From: Fomitopsis serialis
Taxonomy: Eukaryota; Basidiomycota; Agaricomycetes; Polyporales; Fomitopsidaceae
Reading direction: 5' to 3'
NCBI RefSeq assembly: GCF_022376445.1
Contig: NW_025955559.1
Coordinates: 1-20,793 of the forward strand
Length of the DNA: 20,793 nt
Both the position numbers and the translations under genes were made by a program. The notes below the pieces were generated by a model. That model searched no databases and was not told the origin of the DNA. It saw only the letters and a program-made list of their open reading frames with translations. Below are positions 1-7,578 of this stretch, piece after piece. The stretch's first letter is position 1; each line of letters opens with the position of its first letter.

Positions 1-341
1 GAGCAATGTTATGCACACAGCTCCTGACTTTGGGCAGATATTCCTCCCATATTTTGCACATATGATCTAGCATTGTGAACACACTTTTTGACATGCGCAG
101 AACCATGGGGCTTATGGGTCTTTGGAGCTCTGAGCAATATACTGTGAATTTATGGGTGCCTTTCTGTGTGTGTATGTAATTGTGGCTGAGTTAAGAGTGC
201 ATAAACTATGAAAATATTATGTAATGTGCTTGATGTGATGGCCAATGTACTGAGATTGTCCAGAACATGGGGCTCATTGCTCAAAGATTCCGCATGGCCT
301 GATAGTATGGTGACCCTCCAGCATCGGAATACTAGTTATAG
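1..341. other. AT-rich left edge without a recognisable gene
   Basis: This stretch is clearly richer in A and T than the rest of the window. It contains short degenerate internal repeats: an AGAAC(C)ATGGGGCT string near 100-116 and again near 261-273, and GAGCAAT at 1 and near 132. No convincing protein-coding frame is visible. The sequence ends at TTATAG (336-341), which could be a splice acceptor for the open frame that begins at 342, so part of it may be intron. It may also be the interior of a decayed mobile element. No terminal repeats that would settle this are inside the window. Confidence 0.35.
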
Positions 342-979
342 TCGTACCTGCGTGCCATCCGAGGGCTTCCCCCCGACGAATGGACGAAGATCATTGACAG
401 TGCGCAGCGGCTTGCAAAGGAGAGGTTGGGCCGATCTCGTCGGCAGTGCGCAGTAGCATTGGCGGGCGCAGAGCATGACACTGAGCCCGAGGATGATCGT
501 GCACGAATCCTCGAGATAACCGACACCGAGGACGAGCCCGACGAAGCTATGGAAAATCACGGTGGCGGGTCGTTCACTCCTGTCCCCGACGCTGACACTG
601 CTTCTTCCGATAGCATCCCTACCTTTACCAACTCCGAGTCGATTGCCACGGATGAGTCCGAATCCATGCATGTCAATGACGATCAGGACCTTCAGCTCTA
701 CATGTCCAGCAGCAAATCTTTCGACGGCACCAACGAGGAAATGGAGGGTGACGGCGGTGGCGAGGGGCCTGCAGACCCTGACGACGACGAAGCTATTGTC
801 TACGACACGAAGCTATTGTCTACGACGACGGAGCCGATGCATACGAGGGTGGCGAGGGGTACGGAGGTGAAGATGAAGAATTGTATGGTGGTGATGGCGG
901 GGAGGAGGACGTGGAAGGAGCGGCTGCGAATGATGAAGAGATCGAGTACTATGAAGAGGACATGGGCATGCAGGAGTAG
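342..979 (+). pseudogene. Acidic hypothetical protein fragment broken by a 20-bp tandem duplication
   Basis: An open frame begins after a possible acceptor at 341 and encodes SYLRAIRGLPPDEWTKIIDS, then a basic patch, then a long Asp/Glu/Ser-rich stretch. At 787-806 and 807-826 the same 20 bases (ACGAAGCTATTGTCTACGAC) occur twice in perfect tandem. Because 20 is not a multiple of three, the second copy throws translation out of frame. If one copy is mentally ignored, the frame continues through another acidic, Gly/Glu/Tyr-rich segment to a TAG at 977-979. The composition on both sides of the duplication is the same, which supports one disrupted coding region. No ATG start is visible, so the 5' part is either in upstream exons or lost. 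I do not recognise the family. It could be a transposon-associated ORF or the tail of a nuclear acidic protein. Confidence 0.5.
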
Positions 980-1620
980 AGTGGATTGATATGCTCGGTG
1001 CGTCGTATTACTGATCACCACTTGTCTGTTTTCGCTGAGCGGTAGTGTGTCTGCAGGTCGTGTGTCGCATCAGATGTGCATCTCGTCATTGGAAATTGTC
1101 CCAACCTCACCGACCCACCGCGCCATCGCACTGTACACCGGCAGGGCTTAGAACGAGGTACCGATACCCATCTTCTGTCTCTATTTCTTAGATCTTCGGC
1201 CCCTTCTCATGTGCATGATCCATTTGCTCGCCGTCTTACATACCCACGATACCCGGTGATTGGTACCCATTGCCCAAGCGGGCTCATTTTTGATACTGAA
1301 CCTCCTAATACTCGATACTCACACTATTACTCGACACTCGTTCTCATATTTCACGCTCGTTCTAAGCCTTACTCCGATGCTCATTTGTGCTTCCGTGTTA
1401 ACTTCTATTGCTTCGATACAGCTCTTTAATGGGACTTAAGTACGCGCTTCAGTACACTTACTAGTGGCTTAATGATGACTTCGTTATGCTTTGTGAAGCC
1501 GAACAGGCTTGAAGTAAGCAAATGGACCTTCTTGACTAAGCCTCCTTAGCTTACTTCCTTAATTGCCTTAATGGCTTAATTAAGCCATTTAAGCCGCCGT
1601 GAAGCCACATGCAGTTTTCC
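980..1620. other. Non-coding spacer with AAGCC/GGCTT-rich segment
   Basis: No credible gene is seen. An open stretch at 1076-1429 has no coding character. Positions 1430-1610 carry many copies of AAGCC or its complement GGCTT, on both strands, including a perfect 20-bp palindrome at 1570-1589. The segment resembles the end of a decayed repetitive element, but I cannot define its borders. Confidence 0.4.
1570..1589. repeat. Perfect 20-bp palindrome
   Basis: AATGGCTTAATTAAGCCATT equals its own reverse complement over all 20 bases. The next base pair outward (T at 1569 and T at 1590) does not match. It lies within a spacer rich in GGCTTAA/TTAAGCC words (around 1466, 1507, 1537 and 1588-1608), so it probably arose from that repeat family rather than being an isolated binding site. 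Confidence 0.8.
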
Positions 1621-1623
1621 TGA

Positions 1624-1890
1624 TGCAGACCTGACATCGATCAGCAGCTTCAAGTCTATCGGCTCGACGACAAGGAGACCCCCGCACCTTCGTCTTTGCA
1701 CAAGAAAAAGGTCAAAAAGCCTGAGGCATTACTAGAGCTGAGGAAGGCGATTGCGCGTGCAGAGGCCCGCCGTACACTGGCTCTTTCGAATACTGCTACA
1801 TCCGAGTCAGACAGCATTACAGCGAGTTCGACACAACGAGCAGGGGAATCCCACATAGACTATGATAATGACTCGGACCTAGATTGTTAG
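1624..1890 (+). pseudogene. C-terminal exon or remnant of a Lys/Ala-rich hypothetical protein
   Basis: An open frame runs from about 1624 to a TAG at 1888-1890, possibly entered through an acceptor ending at 1628 (ATGCAG). It encodes PDIDQQLQVYRLDDKET, then a lysine-rich helix (HKKKVKKPEALLELRKAIAR), a likely coiled or amphipathic helix, and an acidic Ser/Thr/Asp tail ending in DNDSDLDC. There is no start codon upstream and no neighbouring exon that I can join to it. The pattern of a DDK-type charged segment followed by a lysine-rich helix and an acidic tail resembles short ORFs often seen beside basidiomycete mobile elements, but that is an impression only. It may be a fragment of the same element as the broken ORF at 342-979. 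Confidence 0.35.
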
Positions 1891-2186
1891 ACTATAACAT
1901 ACATTTTAGTATAACGTACTCGTAATTTACTCTGGATAGATGTCTTGCCAGAGCTTGAACGCGATCAGTGCGATGTATACGCCACACCAGCGCCACACGA
2001 TCGAGGTCTGACCAAGTTTGCAGTGGCGCGTCGCTGACTAAGCGGCCACGGGCGTCGCAGGGCTTGCCCCTCCCCAGTACCCTTGCCCGTTCAGTCTGAG
2101 CTCCCCTATAGCTGCACTCTGCTATCTTTTCTAGGGATCGCTGTGTCTGTTCTGATCACGAGGCGCAGCTCATTCTCGACGATAGA
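1891..2186 (+). promoter_or_regulatory. 5' flank of F-box-like gene A
   Basis: About 300 bases separate the ORF tail ending at 1890 from the ATG at 2187. Pyrimidine-rich tracts occur around 2040-2140. A TTTTCTAG (near 2127-2134) and a CGATAG immediately before the A preceding the start codon (ending 2185) could each be an acceptor of a 5' UTR intron, as proposed for paralogues B to E. The GTGGCTCAGCCAC palindrome found upstream of B, D and E is not present here. Confidence 0.3.
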
Positions 2187-3733
2187 ATGCAATCCCACCG
2201 TGACGCATCGGGGTTACAGTTGAACGAAGACGTATGGACCATCATCCTATCGTTCGTCCAGCTGGACGATGCTCGCAGTCTTTCCCTCACATCTAGAGCT
2301 ATCCACTCCATTTCCAGGCGTATCGTCCTGTCGCGTGCTGAGACGACTCGACCGGGTCAACTGGACAAGGTATGCTCCTACATGCTACTAGGCAACCCTT
2401 GTCATCGCGCCTGCTGGCTACGTGAACTGCACATACACGAGTGTGCCTTGCAGATTCCGAATAACTCTTCGTGGGAGATGGAGCGGCGTGTACATAGGTC
2501 GCTCATTGCCCAGCTGCCGAGTCTCCTCGCTGCAGCACAGGACCTCCGCGTCCTAGCCCTCCCTTTCATGGAATTGTTGCTCGCACTAGAACCACGTCTC
2601 GGCGACGCCCTCGTCGCATTGGAGAGCCTCAAATCCGTCAACCTCGAATACATCGGGTCTCGCAGTATGGAAGTGGCAAGAAGACTGAAGAGTCGTCCGT
2701 CAGAAGTCGTCCTCTCATTCATGCCAGAGCCGGACTTCGTCACTCTCAGTCATCTTCCTTTGCTCCGGAACGCGCGCACGGTAGAATGGTTGGACCTCCG
2801 TTTGGGTCTCTCGGACTTCAAGCTTCAGCTCGGCGACCTCGGCCAACATCCAACTGTGCGCGAGGTCTGCCTCTACCGTTGCGGCGCGCCTCCGATACCC
2901 CACCTCTTTCCCAACATCGAAAAACTTCACTTTCACGACGAACACAATCCTCGCGACTTTACTCCGCAGAAGTGGGCGTGGCCGGTGTCCATGCCGCTGG
3001 TCAATCTTACGGCTTCACTCGACCAGCTCCAGTGCTTCGCAGGTGTGTCCGTCCGTCGTCTGTACCTTCATTGGCAACGCGCGTGCAAGGTCGTTGGCTT
3101 ATCGAGCGCTCTTCTGTCCATCCGACCCCTTCTCTTGTCCGTCCAGCTCAGTCAATTTGACAAACTAGAGGGCCTGAGCGTTTGGGCAGGTCTACTCTGT
3201 GATATCGTTGGTCCGGTAGGGCGTCTGCGCCATCTGGAGGTCACTTTTCAGTGCAACACTAGCAAAAGGGGACGCTTGATGCCCTGCACATGGATGGTGC
3301 GTCCGCCGAGAGCGTGTACGTACCGTACCGCCCGCTCTCGCTGACCGTTCTTTCCTGCCAGGAGTGGCTCCTTCCGGTGATCGCGCAGTCTAGCCTCGTC
3401 GGCGTGAGGCTCGGTTTCGCCGTCGGCAGCACGACGACGTCCGAGCTGGACGAAATGCAGAAGAGCGCACCGGATATCGCTCGACAGGTCGCGGCTCGTG
3501 TTGCGTCGCTCCAATACGTGTGCGTCGCCATGGGTCCGCGCTCGTACGATCCGCGTCAGTACCATAGACGGGTCCTCGAGGGATGTACGTGGTGGCGAGT
3601 GCGCGGCGACGCGGGCCAGAGGTGCGTGGAGAGCATGTCGAACGAGTCGGGTGAGCGGGTGGAGAGCTACATGCGCTCTGCGGACTTCGAGCGGAAGTTA
3701 TCGTTGGATGGGTTCATTCTCCCCGGTACGTAG
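2187..3733 (+). CDS. F-box-like family protein, paralogue A (intact)
   Basis: Two exons, 2187-3296 and 3362-3733, give about 493 residues. The 65-base intron has a GTGCGT donor, a CTGAC branch site and a CCAG acceptor, in phase 0 after a Trp-Met pair. Residues about 11-48 (LNEDVWTIILSFVQLDDARS, then LSLTSRAIHSISRRIVLSR) fit the F-box pattern: Leu-Asn/Pro start, W..IL, D-A-R, and SLTSR. F-box proteins dock on Skp1 in SCF ubiquitin ligases and present substrates. The middle (about 70-350) has loose leucine-rich, LRR-like segments such as VREVCLYRCG and IEKLHFHDEH. Exon 2 carries the family's C-terminal region with CTWWRV and SADFERKLSLDGFIL. The start ATG aligns with those of B and E (all begin MQS). 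A conserved open frame follows the stop codon (see 3734-3961). Fold and substrate are unknown. Confidence 0.85.
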
Positions 3734-3961
3734 TGCGGCATTGGAGAGAAGGCGGCGGCGGAGGCGGGCGGGCAGTTGGAGAGCGTGGCGGAGCATCTGA
3801 AGGAGGCTGCGAAGGAGGGCGTGCAGAAGGTGCGTGGGTTTGGAGAGGTGATTGGGCGGAAGACGGAGGAAGAGGGCGGGAGGGACGGGCGGCGCGACCA
3901 CGATCTCAAGTATGTGAGCTGTTACGTCCCATCTGAGCGTGCCGTGCAGGCGTGTCATTGA
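3734..3961 (+). other. Conserved Ala/Glu/Lys-rich amphipathic-helix frame after the stop of gene A
   Basis: The reading frame of exon 2 of gene A continues past the TAG at 3731-3733 for about 75 codons to a TGA. Its first half reads GEKAAAEAGGQL, then EAAKEGVQKVR and RKTEEE, a composition like LEA or apolipoprotein-type amphipathic helices. A matching frame lies directly after the stop of paralogue E (18321-18494), sharing AAAEAGGQL, EGVQKVR and RKTEE. There is no ATG at its head. It could be an old C-terminal extension cut off by the stop, a readthrough tail, or part of another transcript. Canonical GTACGT and GGGCAG splice signals flank its first 50 bases, but splicing there would put translation into a different frame, so I do not favour it. 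Confidence 0.4.
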
Positions 3962-4611
3962 CTTAATGTTTTCATTGTCATGCTACTCTCCAGGCGCGAC
4001 AGGTGCTCGGCGCGTGAGACGACGGTGTACCGAGCCACCGAGCTACTGAACGGATGGTTACGAGAGACAGAACAACATGCGCCGCCGCGTTCTCGCCGTG
4101 TGAGACGCAATGGTGGTACTTAGACCGCACGTAGTCACTTAGAATGTGGTTCAATCGACTTCGCTTCGCCGACTGGATGACTGCAGTAGTCGGTGCTGGC
4201 GACCTTATAGAAGCAGCTTGTCTGGGTGCTCGAGTACAAAATACGAGTATGTTAGATATTCTGCAAGTGTTATGGACCAACAAGACGATCAAGGGGTTGG
4301 GCGTCCGAGAATTAGCAGATGCGTGTCGACCATGCACCTTTGAGACGCGGAGGAACATGGATTGTATTGCCACGTAGTAGTCTCGAGGCAGCGTAATTGT
4401 GTACGACAGTCCTACAATATTGGCGTAGATACATAGCCGGCAAAAGGTTGAGGCAGAGACGCGTCTGTGGCGTGACCCGGACGCGTTCACAGCGGAGACG
4501 CGCAGCTTTGTCCACCACCACCACCATCGTTCATCGCATACCGCGCCCTCGCGCGTAAAAACGTTTCTACTGACTCCCTATGTCTCAGTGAGCCAGGAAA
4601 CAAAAGCAGAC
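3962..4611 (+). promoter_or_regulatory. Intergenic 5' flank of gene Z, duplicated downstream of E
   Basis: No convincing gene is seen. The stretch matches the sequence downstream of E (about 18530-19180) in order: the CATGCTACTCTCCAG string, the GTGGTTCAATCGA segment, GGACCAACAA, the GAGGCAGAGACGCGTCTGTG block (4449-4468) and the histidine-codon-like CCACCACCACCA tract. Indels between the copies break all reading frames in the left half, which argues for non-coding DNA there. The block from about 4449 is much better conserved. In the right-hand copy it ends in a clear splice donor (CACAG/GTGAGA), whereas here the corresponding bases read CACAGCGGAGA, with no GT. A pyrimidine-rich acceptor ends at 4587 (TGTCTCAG) in both copies, so a 5' UTR intron or a lost first exon is likely. 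Confidence 0.45.
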
Positions 4612-7278
4612 ATGAAGCGAGTGCTCGAACTGGCCCGCGACGACGAGCGCGACACGAACGTCTTCCCCTGCAAACGGCTCCGGCAGCTCCAGTCCGCCCT
4701 CGGCCAGCGGTACGAGAAGCGGTTCGTCCCTTCGTACCCCTTCGACGCTGCCCTCGAAAGTGACACCGATGCGCACGACCTCCCGCATCCGGACATCGTG
4801 CACGCGAGCCCTGGAGACACAAAGGCCGGCCTCGGATGGGCGACTGACGTGGCAGTGGGAGACGTAGGGACTTCGAGGTGCGTCGCTATTTTCTTGGACG
4901 CGCTGGTGGTGCTGTGCTAACGAATGGACGCGTATGATAGCTTCACACCGTTCCCTTTCATGCGGACGGCTACGAGCCGCCTGCTCCCCGCGCGCTGGGA
5001 GGACTCAGACGCAGAGAGCGACCTCGACTCTGAACCCGAGCATGGCGGCGATGCCGACATGGATCCCGAGTCGTCTCCGTCTTCCTCACCACCACCCGCG
5101 ACTCCTCCGACACACGCAGGCCAGTTTGGCTTCACTTTCTCGCGCAAGCACGGCCGGGGATATACCGTACCCAGAAGGCGGGCTGCTGTCAGCGTACCAG
5201 TGGTCAGCTGCGCGCACCCCGTGCTCTGTTGTGCCATGTGCGGAATTAGGGTGGTGAGGGTGATGTGCGAGATCGGGATACAGGCGGAAGAGGTCGAGAA
5301 CGAGGTGAGCCTGACTGTCTGCGCGAGGACGGCGAAGTCTTTAGGCCCTTTCCGTCAGAGTTATGCTCACGATGTCCAAGACTAGTAGCACGCAGCTCTC
5401 GAGTGCAATGAGCACGCATGTCCCTTCTTCCCATCCTTCTCCGCCGCCCGTCATGGTGTCTTCGGCCGTGGACGACGACGTCGACATGGATCTAGAGGAA
5501 GATGAGTCCATGGACTTGACCACGAGACCGCCCTCTCCGTGGATATTGCAAAGTTGTAATCCACCACCGAGTAACTCCGCCACTCTCGCTTGCAAAGCGT
5601 CGAGGTCGACAAGCGCGGAACCAGCATCTGTGCTCCCAGCGGGACCGCGTCTCAAAGAACGAACAGATACGCAACCCGTAAGCTCCTCGCCGACGGCACC
5701 GGACAGAGGCAAAAGTGGGGCTATGCGCTTGCCCGCGTCGCAGGCGGCGGGTGCATCTACACAGGGCATCCGAGGCTCTTTCTTTCCGTGCGATCAGGAA
5801 AGACATCCCGGTCTACCCTCCCCCTCGCTCGACTCTGTTTTGGGCCGCCCGGTCCCTAAAGGACCTCGGGCGTTGACTTCGTTACAGACGGCCTCTCCGC
5901 GCTCATCAGAAACGCCTCTGCGCTCAGCCTCTGCAGCCGCAAGAAAGGGTGAAGCCCTGGACTCAGCGCAAACTACTTCACAAGCCCCCGTCCTTGGGAC
6001 TCTGACGGCTTGCCCATCACCTCCTTCAGGTGTTCGTGCCAGTACGGGCTCGTCCTTTAAACCAGTTACCTCCGCTCACTCGGGTTCTTTGAAAACTTAC
6101 CATACTGGTCCCGCTAAGATAGACGTGGTCGGGCCCCCACAACCCAAGAGCGAACCGCCGCCGCTTCCGCCCGGCGATACGATACCGAATGGCGTGACTT
6201 GCGGTGCGCATCCACCAGAGCCGGCTGCTCCACCGCCTCCTCTCCCGTCGCAGGCCCCTCCAGCGAAGCAGGCTTGGCATGTACCTCTAGCTAGTGCGTC
6301 GTACAGTCCACGGCCAGCGGCATCACAGCCCAGTGAACCCGTTCTGCCTCCGCCGCCCCTTCCAGCGCAGCCACCGAAGACAGTGATCGGTTCTTCAAGT
6401 GCGGTGTCGCATAGCTATTCGCCGTGGCAGGGTGTACCCCCGGGAGGCGATATCTCGGTGACGCGCAAGTTTCGTAGCCCGGGGCTTGGGACAGGAGCTA
6501 TTGCGCATACAGTGTCGGGCTTCAGTGCGACGCACGGTCGCATGAGCGCCAGCCCACCGGAGCCGTCGCATCCACCGCCGCCGCTGCCTATCCTACCGCC
6601 TCCGCCGGAAACGTCTCTGTTACCGTCCTCGAGCGTGGGAGTGGCCGGCCCAAGCTCACGCTCGACGCCGCAGGGCGCTGCGCTCACTGACGAGGAGCTC
6701 CAGAAGGACCGCATGAGGGCAGAGAGACGGAGGCGCAAGCGGGAGCGGGAGCGAGAGAAGAAGAGGGAGTTCAAGAAGGAGGCGGCGAAGCAGGGGATCA
6801 AGCTGCCGCCGCCGAAGGTGAGTCTCCCGCTCCGGCGGGAGGGCAACGACTTCCAGTGCCCGATCGACTGTCGGTGGTTCAGCATGGTGGGGTTCCTCGG
6901 CCATTTGTGAGTATCTGTGTTCTGCGTCTGGGCCTGCAATGTCGTGACCACGGCTGCTTTGTTTTACAGCGATATGAAGCACGAGGGACGGAGTAATATG
7001 ACGAGGCGAGTGAAGGACGAGCTGGTGAAGAAGGCGGACGTCGGCGAGTTCTGGAGGCAGTTCTGGACGCATTGCGACCTGCGTCCGGAAGAATGTACGT
7101 CGGGTATCTTCTTTTCCTTGCGCGTGTGCTGACCGATCGGACGTTTCCTCCCCTAGGCCACCCGCACTACGTGCGAATCGACTATGAGAGTGTACACAGC
7201 ACGTCGGAGGACATGGAGGACGGCGAGATCGTAGAAGCTCAGAAGAGCGGTAGTCCGTCGGGGACGAAGGTTTCGTGA
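4612..7278 (+). CDS. Gene Z: proline-rich, basic protein with atypical CCHH zinc-finger-like C-terminus
   Basis: Well-supported exons are 4612-4877, 4941 to about 5193, a large exon from about 5345-5396 to 6906, 6970-7094 and 7157-7278. The introns at 4878-4940, 6907-6969 and 7095-7156 are clean GT-AG with matching phase. The joins between 5194 and 5396 are unresolved. The start is the ATG conserved in the duplicate at 19182 (MKRVLELARDD). The protein has an acidic Ser/Pro-rich region, four degenerate EPxxPPPPLP-type repeats (coding about 6130-6610), a strongly basic helix (RAERRRRKREREREKKREFK, about 6717-6776), then CPIDCRWFSMVGFLGHF with DMKH, giving a C-x3-C-x10-H-x4-H pattern, and a short acidic tail. 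Proline motifs of this kind bind WW, SH3 or profilin-type partners, and the basic helix could be a nuclear localisation signal. I do not recognise the family. Nuclear or RNA-related function is inference only. Confidence 0.65.
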
Positions 7279-7578
7279 TGGTCAAGCAGCGTGGCGCGAT
7301 GCGAGGTAGCGGTGATCTCTCAAGTAGCATATATTTCGCGGTGAGCGTGTGTTGCCCACTATAATTGGCTGCTTGGTTGTTTTCGGAGCAGCATGTGTAT
7401 TCTGCGCAGCTATGACTTTGCTACGCTGGCGCGGGATTGATGTGATGTTCACCGGTCGTTGTGAGTCGTGATATATGTGCGTTGTCGATATCCTCGGGTG
7501 GTACACGCACGTAAACAGAGCCATTCTATGGAAATACACTAGAAGACTGCGAAACGCGCGGATCCGGATCGTTGTACC
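7279..7578. other. Convergent intergenic region between gene Z and F-box-like gene B
   Basis: Z (+) and B (-) converge on these 300 bases, so the stretch should hold both 3' UTRs. It is somewhat richer in A and T than the flanking coding sequence. I see no gene, repeat or clear polyadenylation signal that can be assigned with confidence. Confidence 0.4.

Noticed and set aside
1076..1429. Open frame of 117 codons on the plus strand
   Set aside because: Composition is not coding-like: rich in His, Tyr and Ser from simple TACTCG-type text. There is no domain, no splice context, and no match within the window.
3726..3775. Possible third intron of gene A (GTACGT to GGGCAG) fusing the helix frame to the F-box-like protein
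   Set aside because: The splice signals are conserved in E, but joining there puts translation in a Gly/Arg-rich frame and not the conserved helix frame, in both copies.
4144..4377. Plus-strand open frame of 77 codons upstream of gene Z
   Set aside because: The duplicated counterpart near 18660-18850 has indels that destroy the frame, so coding is not conserved.
4505..4526. Poly-histidine-like CCACCACCACCA tract
   Set aside because: It is conserved in both Z copies but lies in the leader or putative 5' UTR intron, outside any supported coding exon.
6656..7330. Minus-strand open frame of 224 codons
   Set aside because: Antisense to the large exon, zinc-finger exon and introns of gene Z, with Arg/Leu/Pro-rich shadow composition and no motif.
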